In this document: piece after piece, positions 16,056 to 24,904 of the stretch
Numbering within the stretch: position 1 is the first letter of the stretch
How the letters are laid out: every line of letters starts with the position of its first letter
Source of the DNA: Paenibacillus taihuensis
GTDB taxonomy: Bacteria > Bacillota > Bacilli > Paenibacillales > Paenibacillaceae
DNA length: 64,000 nt
Assembly (NCBI RefSeq): GCF_003386535.1
Contig: NZ_QTTN01000004.1
Span: 124,001 to 188,000 of the forward strand
Direction of reading: 5' to 3'
Position numbers and translations under genes: made by a program
Notes under the pieces: model-generated
Seen by the model: only the letters and a program-made list of their open reading frames with translations
The model's database searches: none
What the model was told of the DNA's origin: nothing

Positions 16056-16895
16056 TCAATCCATGAAATACATAAATCCGATCGCTCCGGCGCCGGTATG
16101 CGTGGTAATGACGGGAGTTGCCGGCCGAATGAATACTGGAACGTTCGTTAACTTCGCAATCTCCTGCTGAAGCCGCTCCGCGAGAGGGAGATTATCGGCA
16201 TGAGAGATCCCGATTCCCCGTACAATCCTACCCTTGATTTCCTCTTCGAAACGCTCAACCAAAGTGCGAATGGTCTGGGAAGTCGTTCTCACCTTTTTCA
16301 TCGGGGTATATACGCCTTTCTCGAGCATCGCGATGGGCTTGATGCTCAGAATGCTGCTTAACCATCCAACCGCTTTGCCTACCCGGCCGCCTTTCACCAA
16401 ATTCTCCAGCGATTCTACCACCACATACAGTGAGGTATTGTCCAGAACATGCTTCAGTCTCTTTACAATGGATTCCGCCTGCTCACCTTGTTGGGCCATG
16501 ACCGCTGCCTCGAGTACCTGAAATCCTAATGCAAGAGAAATCATCTGAGAGTCCACAACAATTACATTGCTCGAAGACATTTCCGCTGCGGTGCAGGCTG
16601 TTGTATACGTACCGCTCATTCCACTCGTCATGTGTATGGAGATGATGGTTTCGCCGTTCGCTCCCAGACGGTCATACATCTCCACAAACTTGCCGATCGA
16701 CGGCTGGGACGTCTTGGGAAGTTCTTTGGATCCTTTCATTTTATGAATAAACTCAATCGGTGTAATGTCCACGTTGTCAAAGTAAGATTTCTCATCCACC
16801 ATTACAGTCAACGGGATCACATCTACTTGATGCTGCTGAAGCAACTCCTTCGGCAAATCAGTTGTCGAATCCGTTACAATTCTTATTAAGGCCAT
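16056..16895 (-). CDS. DegV family fatty-acid-binding protein
   Basis: 279 residues. DegV/FakB proteins bind a fatty acid and present it to the kinase FakA for phospholipid synthesis. Seen: IRIVTDSTTDLP at the N-terminus, VIPLTVMVDEKSYFDNVDI near 25-45, KTSQPSIGKFVEMYD near 62, the SGMSGTYTTA loop near 90 and the C-terminal THTGAGAIGFMYF. ATG 16895 follows AGGGAGAG; the longer frame to 16943 has no ribosome site. Confidence 0.93.
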   Translation of the reverse strand: MALIRIVTDSTTDLPKELLQQHQVDVIPLTVMVDEKSYFDNVDITPIEFIHKMKGSKELPKTSQPSIGKFVEMYDRLGANGETIISIHMTSGMSGTYTTACTAAEMSSSNVIVVDSQMISLALGFQVLEAAVMAQQGEQAESIVKRLKHVLDNTSLYVVVESLENLVKGGRVGKAVGWLSSILSIKPIAMLEKGVYTPMKKVRTTSQTIRTLVERFEEEIKGRIVRGIGISHADNLPLAERLQQEIAKLTNVPVFIRPATPVITTHTGAGAIGFMYFMD

Positions 16896-17043
16896 TGGTT
16901 GTCTCTCCCTGAAGAAAAAATTCCGAATCACATCATAAATCAACTATACTTTACGGAGATAGAATGAAAGCGTTTCAAGGAATTGCTGCAGTAGCATCAC
17001 ACCGGTATCAGGTCCTATTCGCGGTGAAGTTGGACAGACCAAC

Positions 17044-17304
17044 TCAATCCCTCGGATAATTCATGCTCATTATATCCATGAAAGGAATCTTGTCCAATCC
17101 TTCTGCCGTATTTACATGGACCTTACCCGTCCTGGAATCCATCGCTGTGATTTGTCCCCGCACGCTCTCTTCTCTTCCCCAAACGGTCAGTAGAATCACG
17201 GATTCTTCCTGAAAGGCTTCCGATAACTGATTTCCTATCTCCTCCAGAACAAATTCGTCTCTGGTAGGTCTCTTCGGTACTTTCGCTTTAGCCACATTCA
17301 TCAC
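17044..17304 (-). CDS. YolD-like family protein
   Basis: 86 residues. The C-terminal half (VILLTVWGREESVRGQITAMD...KIPFMDIMSMNY) is the small beta-rich YolD domain. In Bacillus YolD-like genes are often found with UV-damage polymerase genes, but no such gene is next to this one. The ribosome site is weak (GAAGG close to the start), so either of two adjacent ATGs or a GTG four codons in could be used. Confidence 0.7.
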   Translation of the reverse strand: MMNVAKAKVPKRPTRDEFVLEEIGNQLSEAFQEESVILLTVWGREESVRGQITAMDSRTGKVHVNTAEGLDKIPFMDIMSMNYPRD

Positions 17305-17643
17305 GCCTTCGCTTAATATCTTGAAGCTCTATCATAATATGAACGGCTTGATTGGGGAAAGGTAATTATCTTAGATTGATAGCAACCGACTCCTCCTCCA
17401 TCCACTTCTTCATACTAATCACGGGATGAAATCCTGCGAATTCATGAGTCTGAGTGAGAGAACTGAATCGATAGAAATAGCTTCGAGAAGCGCTGAACAA
17501 ACATGCATAACATCCATTTCATATTTCCGAGGATAAATCTATAAAAAATCAAAAAAATCAATTTTGAGATTAAATTATTTAATTAAAAATCTTCACAAAT
17601 TGAATTTTCTGATTTATAATTTGAATTAAGGAAGGAGGAGAGT
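17305..17643. other. Intergenic stretch, AT-rich at its right end
   Basis: 339 bases between divergent genes. Positions 17530-17630 are strongly AT-rich and should hold the promoter of the DUF2089 operon (TTGAATTTTC...TATAATTTG is a candidate). No ORF or structured RNA was recognised. Confidence 0.45.
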
Positions 17644-18006
17644 ATGAAATATCCCCTCATCACGCAGTGTCCAGTATGCGAGCATCCGCTGCACGCCGCG
17701 AAGTTGGAATGCGGACATTGCCGCACGACGATCGAGAACGATTTTGAATTATCCAAACTGGCACTGCTCTCGCCTGAACAGCTCCATTTTGCGATCACCT
17801 TTCTAGTGAACAGAGGCAACATTAAGGAAGTGGAGAAAGAGCTTGGCATATCGTACCCGACGGTGCGCGGCAAGCTCAATGACATCATTACAGCCCTTGG
17901 ATACGACTTGAGGAAGAAGTCGGAAGTCGATAAGAAGAAGGTCATTTCCATGCTGGAGAATGGCGAAATCACCGCGGATGCAGCGGTAAAAATGCTTAAA
18001 GGTTGA
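17644..18006 (+). CDS. DUF2089 zinc-ribbon/HTH regulator-like protein
   Basis: 120 residues. The N-terminus has two Cys pairs (CPVCEHPL, CGHCRT) forming a zinc ribbon. A helix-turn-helix region follows (IKEVEKELGISYPTVRGKLNDI near residues 58-80), and a short C-terminal segment (VISMLENGEITADAAVKMLKG) matches the SHOCT-like motif of the next protein. Very strong ribosome site GGAAGGAGGAG. First gene of a three-gene operon. DUF2089 proteins are thought to be transcription regulators. Confidence 0.88.
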   Translation: MKYPLITQCPVCEHPLHAAKLECGHCRTTIENDFELSKLALLSPEQLHFAITFLVNRGNIKEVEKELGISYPTVRGKLNDIITALGYDLRKKSEVDKKKVISMLENGEITADAAVKMLKG

Positions 18007-18023
18007 CTAAGGAGGAAAAGACG

Positions 18024-18455
18024 ATGAAAGAAGAGATCAGCAAAGTACTGTCCATGCTGCAGGAAGGCAAGATTGATTCGGATCAGGCTTCGGAGTTAAT
18101 TGGCGCGCTGAAGGAAAAGCAACCGGCTTATTCTTCGCAAGCCTTGCAGGTGCTAGGGAAGCTCGACTATTCGAAGAGATACTCTTCGGCATCCGGCGGT
18201 TATCTAGACAAAACGTTGAAGATTCGGATCAAATCCAAAGAAAACGATAATATCAACATCAATTTGCCGATTAAACTGGTGAAGGCTGTTCTTGGAGCGG
18301 GATACAGCATTGCGTCCAATATTCCGCAGGCTGCGAAGTATGTGAAAGATATCAATATCGAACTGTTGATCGATGCTATCGAGAACGAGCTTGACGGGCA
18401 AATCGTGGACATCCGCTCCGGTGAAGATGATACCATCACCGTAGTGATTGAGTAA
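18024..18455 (+). CDS. SHOCT-like domain protein of the DUF2089 operon
   Basis: 143 residues. The N-terminus EEISKVLSMLQEGKIDSDQASELIGAL is a SHOCT-like helical pair repeating the C-terminus of the upstream protein. The rest (KTLKIRIKSKENDNININLPIKLVKAVL, ending DGQIVDIRSGEDDTITVVIE) resembles YvlB/DUF4097-associated proteins. ATG 18024 has AAGGAGG eight bases upstream; a TTG at 18003 overlapping the DUF2089 stop is less likely. Probable partner or target of the regulator; function unknown. Confidence 0.75.
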   Translation: MKEEISKVLSMLQEGKIDSDQASELIGALKEKQPAYSSQALQVLGKLDYSKRYSSASGGYLDKTLKIRIKSKENDNININLPIKLVKAVLGAGYSIASNIPQAAKYVKDINIELLIDAIENELDGQIVDIRSGEDDTITVVIE

Positions 18456-18461
18456 TGCGTC

Positions 18462-18803
18462 ATGATGATCGTGAAGATTAAGAGTAACGAGCATGCTTTT
18501 ACGATCCCGGTCCCTTATGCCGTATTGCGCATGGCCAGCGGGATTCTGACATCCGAGTTGTTCCACCGCAAATTGGTGCATTGGCTGAACAGACATGGCG
18601 AATATTCCGGCGAGCACTCGAGCCGCGGGCATTACAATTCGGACAGCAGTCGGTCGGCAATTGAATTGATGCTGTCGCTTCTCGTGAATAGAAGCACGAA
18701 GCAAGCAATCAGGAGGCTCATTAAAGAGCTGCGACGTTGTAGGGGAACTGTTCTGCTCGATGTCCGGGCTCAAGATGGCACGGAAGTGTTGATTAAATTA
18801 TAG
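18462..18803 (+). CDS. Third gene of the DUF2089 operon, unknown function
   Basis: 113 residues starting six bases after the previous stop. The N-terminus (IVKIKSNEHAFTIPVPYAVLRMASGILTSELF) and the C-terminus (TVLLDVRAQDGTEVLIKL) echo the C-terminal half of the SHOCT-like protein, including a final beta strand pair, so the two may be related by duplication. The middle is basic and polar. No clear ribosome site, consistent with coupling to the upstream gene. Confidence 0.6.
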   Translation: MMIVKIKSNEHAFTIPVPYAVLRMASGILTSELFHRKLVHWLNRHGEYSGEHSSRGHYNSDSSRSAIELMLSLLVNRSTKQAIRRLIKELRRCRGTVLLDVRAQDGTEVLIKL

Positions 18804-19199
18804 GCGAAGCTTTCATTTTCTGCACCTAGCACCAAACTCCCTCCCATTCAAATACCCATTGCATTTTGAAGGTTAATCTTCCTCTTCTCATTCATTTTCT
18901 GTCGACCTAAGTTCTTAATCCAGCATTGAAGAAAGCCGCCTGAGCATAGGCGGCTTATTCGATTTCAAGAAAGGTGCCTGTCGAACCCGTTTCACGGATC
19001 ATCGTAGCTTATTTCATAAATCTTCATATCCCCGACCTGAGCCGGGGGAAAACCTCATCTGCGGACGGTGTTTCCTGGTATGGAGTTTCGATATAGTTCT
19101 AGTAGTAGAAAAACACCAGATTATGCTTCCGATGCGAGTTTTCGCTTACAGGAAGACCAATCAGGAAGTAACGCAAAAACGCTGAGGAGGATTCACCAC
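18804..19199. other. Intergenic stretch before the ABC exporter genes
   Basis: About 400 bases. It holds the DUF2089 operon terminator (18933-18956). An ORF frame runs in from 19068, but its ribosome site belongs to the ATG at 19200. A C/G-rich imperfect hairpin near 19030-19050 may be part of the leader. Nothing else identified. Confidence 0.45.
18933..18956 (+). terminator. Terminator of the DUF2089 operon
   Basis: AAGCCGCC TGAGCATA GGCGGCTT hairpin followed by ATTCGATTTC; the tail is weak. Confidence 0.6.
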
Positions 19200-20120
19200 A
19201 TGTCTGAAGCCGTGCTTTCGCTTCGCAATTTGACCAAAACGATCGGCAGACGCAATATTGTCGACAATCTCACCTTCGATATCCCCGCAGGTGAAGTATT
19301 CGGATTTCTGGGCCCGAACGGCGCAGGCAAAACAACGACCATCCGGATGATCGTCGGATTGATCTCTATGACGAAAGGAGAAGCGATCATCAAAGGCGTC
19401 TCCGTCCGCAGCCATTTTGAACTTGCGATGACCCATGTCGGCGCTATCGTCGAAAATCCGGAAATGTATAAATTTTTGACCGGCTACCAGAACCTTGTTC
19501 ATTTCGCGCGCCGCCACAATGGCGTCACGAAAGCGCGGATCGATGAGGTCGTTGCATTGCTCGGTCTGCAGAACCGGATCCACGAGAAAGTGAAACGCTA
19601 TTCCCTCGGCATGCGCCAGCGGCTGGGCGTCGCCCAAGCGATTCTGCATCGCCCGTCCCTGCTCATTCTCGACGAACCGACGAATGGCCTGGATCCTGCA
19701 GGTATTCGTGAGCTGCGGGATTACTTGCGTAAACTGACCAAGGAAGAAGGCATCTCCGTCATCGTCTCCTCCCACCTACTGTCCGAGATGGAGCTCATGT
19801 GCGACCGGGTCGCCATTATTCAGTCCGGCAAGCTCGTGGATATCCGTTCCTTGCAGGAAACCCGGGATACCGCGCAATCGAAAATCGTCATTGAGACCGG
19901 CGACATGCATGCCGCCCAGCGTCTGCTTGCTTCGGCATTCGATTCTGCTCTCTTGTCCATGTCTAACGGCCAGCTTGAACTGGCAGCGGAGAAGTCCGTC
20001 ATTCCGCATATCACGAAGCTGCTCGTCAGCGCGGATATCGACGTCCTCGGCATTCATGCCGTTCAGAAATCGCTGGAAGAACAATTTCTCGAAATAACAG
20101 GAGGTGAGATGGTTGTCTAG
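19200..20120 (+). CDS. ABC transporter ATP-binding protein, BcrA type
   Basis: 306 residues. Walker A GPNGAGKTT near residue 40, Q-loop region, signature YSLGMRQRLGVAQA near 135, Walker B LLILDEPTNGLDP near 155 and switch His in SSHLLSEME. The C-terminal 80 residues are the extension seen in bacitracin/lantibiotic-type ABC-2 exporters. It energises the permease encoded directly downstream. ATG 19200 follows GAGGAGG by nine bases; 44 upstream in-frame codons have no ribosome site. GC-rich compared with the flanks. Confidence 0.92.
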   Translation: MSEAVLSLRNLTKTIGRRNIVDNLTFDIPAGEVFGFLGPNGAGKTTTIRMIVGLISMTKGEAIIKGVSVRSHFELAMTHVGAIVENPEMYKFLTGYQNLVHFARRHNGVTKARIDEVVALLGLQNRIHEKVKRYSLGMRQRLGVAQAILHRPSLLILDEPTNGLDPAGIRELRDYLRKLTKEEGISVIVSSHLLSEMELMCDRVAIIQSGKLVDIRSLQETRDTAQSKIVIETGDMHAAQRLLASAFDSALLSMSNGQLELAAEKSVIPHITKLLVSADIDVLGIHAVQKSLEEQFLEITGGEMVV

Positions 20121-21066
20121 TCTGTCAAAACTCACTAAAAATGAAAACATGAAAATTTACCGCCGGCCTCGCACTTGGCTGATGATCGGTTTCCTCCTCC
20201 TCGCCGTCGGGCTGATGAGCTTTCTGCTGAAATGGGATGAGAAAGGGCACGATCAGACCGATTGGAAACAAAACCTGACGCAGCAGAACGTTCACATGCA
20301 GAAACAGCTGCAGGAGAACAAAGATCTGGACGCCGATGATAAAACGCGGATTAACGACACGATTAAGCTTAACGAGTATTATCTGGACCACGATCTTGAT
20401 CCAAGCGAGCTCTCGCTCTGGAGCTACGTGAACATCTCCGCAAGCCTCATTATTCTGGTTACGATTCTGACGGTCATCATTGCCGCTGACATGATTGCCG
20501 CCGAATTCTCTTGGGGGACAATCAAGCTGCTGCTCGTCGGCCCTGCATCGCGAACCAAAATTATGCTTAGCAAATATATCGCCACGTTTAGCTTCGCATT
20601 GCTGCTGCTGCTGATTTGCTTCGCGACTGCCTTTGCTGCGGGAGGCATACTTGAAGGTTTCAATGGGTTGACCCAGCCGCATGTGACGATCACGGACGGC
20701 GTCATTCACGAAGGCTCGATGATCGTGAACGCGCTGCAGAAATACGCTTACTCCATCGTATCGCTATTCATGTACGTCACAATGGCTTTCATGATCTCAT
20801 CCGCGTTCCGAAGCTCTTCGATGGCGATCGCCTTCTCGCTTCTGTTCATGCTGGTCGGCAATTCGCTTTCCGGGATTCTGCGGGGCTACGATTGGGTCAA
20901 ATACTTGCTCTTCTCGAACATCGATCTCACTCAGTACCTGGAAGGATCTGCACCGTTGCGGCCGGAGATGACCATGTCCTTCTCCATTCTGATGCTGCTC
21001 GCTTATTATGTGGTCTTCCAGTTGCTGGCATGGCTTCTGTTCACGAAGCGCGACGTGGCCGCTTAA
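20113..21066 (+). CDS. ABC-2 type permease, BcrB-like
   Basis: About 317 residues with six helices: one at 20-38, then after a long outside loop rich in charged residues (KWDEKGHDQTDWKQNLTQQNVHMQKQLQ region) five more from about 110 on. The ATP-binding gene's stop overlaps its start; AGGAGG lies eight bases before a TTG at 20113, which is preferred over GTG 20104. Substrate unknown; exporters of this type often handle peptides or antibiotics. A strong terminator follows. Confidence 0.85.
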   Translation: MSSLSKLTKNENMKIYRRPRTWLMIGFLLLAVGLMSFLLKWDEKGHDQTDWKQNLTQQNVHMQKQLQENKDLDADDKTRINDTIKLNEYYLDHDLDPSELSLWSYVNISASLIILVTILTVIIAADMIAAEFSWGTIKLLLVGPASRTKIMLSKYIATFSFALLLLLICFATAFAAGGILEGFNGLTQPHVTITDGVIHEGSMIVNALQKYAYSIVSLFMYVTMAFMISSAFRSSSMAIAFSLLFMLVGNSLSGILRGYDWVKYLLFSNIDLTQYLEGSAPLRPEMTMSFSILMLLAYYVVFQLLAWLLFTKRDVAA

Positions 21067-21069
21067 TGC

Positions 21070-21127
21070 AAAAAACGGGACTGTCCCCTGCGTCATCCTA
21101 ATGACGAAGGGCAGTCCCGTTTTTTTA
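21070..21127 (+). terminator. Terminator of the ABC exporter operon
   Basis: CGGGACTG ... CAGTCCCG outer stem with an inner paired segment, preceded by A-run and followed by seven Ts. It faces the convergent aldo/keto reductase and probably works both ways. Confidence 0.85.
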
Positions 21128-21130
21128 TAG

Positions 21131-22045
21131 TTATCGATGTTGTTCATATTGATTAAATCGGGTTATCACCCGCAACTGGGTAATTTCGTCTTCTGTAAGG
21201 GGGAGGGCTTCAGATGCACCTATGTTGTCTAATAATTGTTGTAGCGAGCTAGCCCCAGGGATAGCCACGGCAACCGAAGGATGTGATAAGGAATATCGAA
21301 TAGCAAGCTGACTTATATTCCGATTGCTTAAATTGGCAATCTCTTGCAATGTAGGATGAAGAGAGCGGAGTGATTCAGCTGTGTAATTCAAATATCCATT
21401 CAGAAGTCGACCTTGTCCTTCGGCCGACAGAATTCCTTTCGCTACTGGACCGCGAGCTATCATGCTTACTGTATGTTCCGCAAGCCAAGGTAGAATGGAT
21501 TCTTCAGGCCGCCGGTCTAACATGCTATATTGACTCATAACACTGACAATCGATGAGCGGCATGTATATTCGCGAATCACATTCGGCCGAATGGAAGAGA
21601 TGCCATAAAAGCGAATAACCCCTTCCCGCTTCAATTGTTCAAAGGCTTCAATTGTCTCGTCGAAGGGGTCATTCATCGTACCGCCGTGCAATTGATATAG
21701 ATCAATATAGTCGGTACGAAGCCGCTTCAAGCTCCCTTTCACTGCCTCTAGTATATATGCTTTGGAAGCATCCCATACCCAGCCATCTCGACCTGGAAAT
21801 CGACGGTTCCCCACCTTCGTGGCTAGAATAACGTCTTCTCGGCGCCGACCCTGAATAGCTGCACCTACGATTTCTTCGTTCAATCCCTCATCGTACAAAT
21901 CTGACGTATCTAAAAAATTCACGCCGTATTCGAGTGCTGCATGAATGATCTCGCTTGCCTTTCTTTGATCTGTTCCTATCGACATGCATCCTAAACCAAC
22001 CTCGCCAACCATAAGCTCAGAATTGCCTAATCGATTCCGCTTCAT
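21131..22045 (-). CDS. Aldo/keto reductase
   Basis: 304 residues, NADPH-dependent reductase of the (beta/alpha)8 class. Catalytic set: Asp and Tyr in FLDTSDLYDEG (about residues 44-54), Lys in ILATKVGNR near 80 and His in LYQLHGGTMND near 119. The cofactor end shows PGASSLQQLLDN near 270. Substrate unknown. Divergent from a MocR-like regulator gene that has a nonsense codon, so loss of its regulator may have changed its expression. Confidence 0.9.
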   Translation of the reverse strand: MKRNRLGNSELMVGEVGLGCMSIGTDQRKASEIIHAALEYGVNFLDTSDLYDEGLNEEIVGAAIQGRRREDVILATKVGNRRFPGRDGWVWDASKAYILEAVKGSLKRLRTDYIDLYQLHGGTMNDPFDETIEAFEQLKREGVIRFYGISSIRPNVIREYTCRSSIVSVMSQYSMLDRRPEESILPWLAEHTVSMIARGPVAKGILSAEGQGRLLNGYLNYTAESLRSLHPTLQEIANLSNRNISQLAIRYSLSHPSVAVAIPGASSLQQLLDNIGASEALPLTEDEITQLRVITRFNQYEQHR

Positions 22046-22284
22046 AGTTTCTATACCTCCACATCAAATAATGGTTACATACAGACCGATTTATTTGTAA
22101 CTCCGCCATCTGTAAGAAGAGACTTGTTAATTATCATTATAGCAGAGGGAATTTCAATCGATATGTTCAAAATTCTCGAAATAGCCAAACGATTGTCACG
22201 TTTTCGTGAGCGAAATCTTTAATTTCGTAAAATGGTGGTATGATAAAATCTGAAATGCTTGTACTTTTTAAGAGGTGAGTAACC

Positions 22285-23730
22285 ATGTGGATGCCCGATC
22301 GTAAAAGCAAAGTGTCTATATACGAACAGATTGCCGATCACTTGGAACAACGGATCGGATACGGTGAATTTCCACCAGGCAGCTTACTTCCATCGGAAAG
22401 AAAATTAGCTGAGCAATTGGGGGTCAATCGGAGTACCGTTATATTAGCCTTTGATGTTCTTCGATCATTGGGGATCATCGAAAGCAGAACCGGCAGCGGG
22501 ACTCGTGTGAGTACCTCCATGTGGGGGGCTACGCCTAAACATACCCCGAATTGGAGCAGGTATGCCGAAGGGGGGAACTTTCTCCCCAATTTGCCGTTTC
22601 TGCGAAAAATAAGAGATGCGCTATCGCAAAACCCGTCGCTGATCGATTTTGCAAGCGCAGAGCTATCCCGGGATCTGGCTCCGACGCAAGAGATTGCGAA
22701 GCTAATGAGCGAGCATCCATATACCTCATACTTGGGTTACGATAATCCGCAGGGATATCTGCCTCTTCGAGAACATCTCGTGTCCTATCTTGAAAAATAT
22801 AGGGGAATCCGTACCACTGAATCATCTATTCTTATTACATCCGGTTAGCAGCAGTCCCTATATTTAATTACACAATGTTTATTATCACCAGGCGATGCGG
22901 TAGCCATAGAGGATCCATCCTATTGCTATTCACTGCCGATGTTCCAATCGGCGGGGTTGCGGTTATTCCGACTTCCTGTTGATGCTTACGGAGTCAATCC
23001 TGGAGAACTCCGTTCTTTATATAAAAAACACCGCATTAAGATGGTCTTTCTGAATCCTAACTTCCAAAACCCAACGGGGACAGTTCTTAAGAAAGAACGC
23101 CGTAAAGAGTTACTCGAAGTCGCTAGCGAATTAGGTTTGCCTATTGTAGAAGATGATCCGTTCAGTTTAACGGCGTATGAGGGAACGCCTCCGTCAGCTC
23201 TTAAATCCATCGATACGATCGGTTCCATCCTATATATTGGTTCCTTTTCCAAAATAGCTGCTTCAGGCCTGCGAGTCGGTTGGATGGTTGCCCCCAATCG
23301 TATCATCACGAGGCTAGCCGATGCTAGACAACAGATGGATTTCGGATTAAGCGTGATTCCTCAACAAATCGCTGCGCAATTTTTAAAATCTTCTTATTTT
23401 GAACCCCATTTAGAACGTTTGCGCATGGAGCTTAGATTCAAACGAGACTTGGTAGTAGATGCTCTAAATAGAGAACTCCCTGGCTTGCTTGATTTCTCCA
23501 TCCCCAACGGGGGATTGCATTTATGGTGTAAGCTCGTGCCGAAAATTCACGACGGGAAGCTGCTAGAGGAAGCGATCAGACGAGGAGTTATCTTTGTTCC
23601 CGGTAGCGTCTATGGCTCGGCTTCCGGTTTCGTTAGGTTTACCTTTGCCAGAGCCCCAGTAGCTGAAATTACCGAAGGCATCAAGTTATTCGCCGAAGCG
23701 GTTCTGGATTCGTGGGTTGGTTCAGATTAA
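22285..23730 (+). pseudogene. MocR/PdxR-type GntR-aminotransferase regulator, interrupted by one TAG codon
   Basis: A GntR winged helix (KVSIYEQIADHLEQRI...PSERKLAEQLGVNRSTV) followed by a full fold-type I aminotransferase domain. The frame is broken only by TAG at 22846-22848; both halves are in the same frame. Around it the protein would read ITSG-x-QQSLYLITQCLLSPGDAVAIEDPSY, and the family normally has Ser or Ala at x, so a TCG-to-TAG change explains it. The PLP Lys is seen in YIGSFSKIAASGLRVGW. AAGAGGTGAG precedes the ATG. Only the DNA-binding half and a stub would be made. Confidence 0.88.
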
Positions 23731-23735
23731 TACGA

Positions 23736-23764
23736 AAAGGTTGGCCTATTAACAGCCAACCTTT
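23736..23764 (+). terminator. Terminator of the MocR-like gene
   Basis: AAAGGTTGGC pairs with GCCAACCTTT; followed by CAATTTCG. Partly symmetric, so it may also end the small minus-strand ORFs. Confidence 0.7.
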
Positions 23765-23777
23765 CAATTTCGCGTAT

Positions 23778-23882
23778 TTAGTAACGACCAGTTCTATCCA
23801 TGTATTCTATACTTCCGATTAACAATCCAACGCCACCTAATGCGGCGAACGTAAGAATTGCAATACTAATAATATCAAACAA
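23778..23882 (-). CDS. Tiny membrane protein (34 residues), TTG start
   Basis: Starts at TTG with GGAGG eight bases upstream. One hydrophobic helix (FDIISIAILTFAALGGVGLLIGSIEYM) followed by a polar tail DRTGRY. It lies 26 bases downstream of another tiny membrane ORF in the same direction. No family recognised. Support is the ribosome site, the clean helix and the terminator at the end. Confidence 0.5.
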   Translation of the reverse strand: MFDIISIAILTFAALGGVGLLIGSIEYMDRTGRY

Positions 23883-23908
23883 TGCTGAATCCTCCATTCT
23901 TGTCAAAA

Positions 23909-24040
23909 TTATAAAAACTTATCACTGCTGCTATCTTCCCATCTTCTCGAGTAAGCTTTGTTCGTAACCCAGATTGTAATCCAAGTCAATACGATTGCAA
24001 TTAGAGCGGCGGCAATCCATACACCAACTGGTACCTCCAT
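23909..24040 (-). CDS. Tiny membrane protein (43 residues)
   Basis: ATG with GGAGGGG nine bases upstream. A short outside N-terminus MEVPVGVW, one helix (about residues 7-26, IAAALIAIVLTWITIWV) and a basic then acidic tail (NKAYSRRWEDSSSDKFL), predicting the tail inside the cell. It precedes the 34-residue ORF, probably in one transcript. Tiny subunits of transporters or oxidases look like this, but no partner is near. Confidence 0.5.
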   Translation of the reverse strand: MEVPVGVWIAAALIAIVLTWITIWVTNKAYSRRWEDSSSDKFL

Positions 24041-24162
24041 AATTTGATCCCCTCCAGATAATAAACGTTTTATGATGGTATCGTATACTTGTTAAAAGCG
24101 TTTGTAACCGTCCAATTGGTTGGCTGAGAGACCATCCATTTTGGACAAGATTAAAAGCATAA

Positions 24163-24190
24163 AAAAGACCCTCTGAAGATTTCAGAGGGC
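24163..24190 (-). terminator. Terminator of the 157-residue NTF2-like gene
   Basis: CCCTCTGAA / TTCAGAGGG stem followed on the minus strand by TCTTTTTTATGC. Confidence 0.85.
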
Positions 24191-24239
24191 ATAGATCAAA
24201 GTGGCAATTAGAATGCCGAGTGCTTGATATTTATAGCAT

Positions 24240-24713
24240 TCAGTGAGAGTTTCTGTGCTGTGCAATGGATTCTTGAACCTTTTTCGCCCACTCTACTCGC
24301 GGAGCATCCTCACCCTTGAAATCAGGGTCTTGGTACACATTTACCCGTTTAATGAGATCGCCGTCAAATTCGAAAACGTTACAGAAGCGACCATGCGAAT
24401 ACGCGTTACTTGGAAAAGCCTCACCGGAATTTGTGGTGCCTTTTACTTGTCCCTCAACGACTACATAATCACCGCTTGGCATAATATTAAAGTTCTTGAT
24501 GTCGTGTTCCATATGAGCGACATCTAGAGCCCCGAATCCTTGAGCAAGAATGACAATTTCATCTTTGCCTTGTACTATACCTACCTTCGGGAAAAAAATT
24601 ATAGCATCATCTTTAAAAAGTGCCATTAAGCGCGGATCCCCTACTTCAACATAGCGGAAGTAATTCACTGCCGATTCAATACGTTTTTCCTGCAATTCAA
24701 TTTGGTTCATCAT
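24240..24713 (-). CDS. SnoaL-like / NTF2-fold protein
   Basis: 157 residues in the cone-shaped NTF2 fold: N-terminal helix with YFRYVEVGDPRLMALFKDDAIIFFPKVGIVQGKDEI, then strands DYVVVEGQVKGTTNSGEAF and FCNVFEFDGDLIKRVNVYQDPD. Such proteins are isomerases, cyclases or binding proteins; none can be assigned. The promoter carries a site for the Crp/Fnr paralogues described below, so it belongs to the redox-linked regulon. Confidence 0.8.
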   Translation of the reverse strand: MMNQIELQEKRIESAVNYFRYVEVGDPRLMALFKDDAIIFFPKVGIVQGKDEIVILAQGFGALDVAHMEHDIKNFNIMPSGDYVVVEGQVKGTTNSGEAFPSNAYSHGRFCNVFEFDGDLIKRVNVYQDPDFKGEDAPRVEWAKKVQESIAQHRNSH

Positions 24714-24768
24714 AGTAGCTCCTCTTGAAATTTTATTTTATTGTGATGATCCGGTACCGGATGAACAA

Positions 24769-24811
24769 ATCATAACGCTTGATGAATTTTTCGACCGTAA
24801 TCTAGATTACT
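24769..24811 (-). promoter_or_regulatory. Crp/Fnr-type site and -10 box of the 157-residue NTF2-like gene
   Basis: CGTAA-TCTAGA-TTACT palindrome (24796-24811); on the minus strand 21 nt later TATGAT (24774-24769). The centre is at -41.5 relative to the predicted start. Confidence 0.65.
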
Positions 24812-24904
24812 AAACGGGATGAGCAGCCGAAGGAAATTGATTCCTAGGTTTCTATCAAGTCAGTTCAATTTAACATCTAGGTTTTCCCCAATACCAATCC
24901 ATTA

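Noticed and set aside
19030-19050. Riboswitch in the leader of the ABC exporter
   Set aside because: Only one short imperfect C/G stem is visible, with no conserved core of a known class.
19161-19775. Minus-strand ORF of 204 codons opposite the ABC ATP-binding gene
   Set aside because: The plus strand has intact Walker motifs; the antisense product is low-complexity and without a ribosome site.
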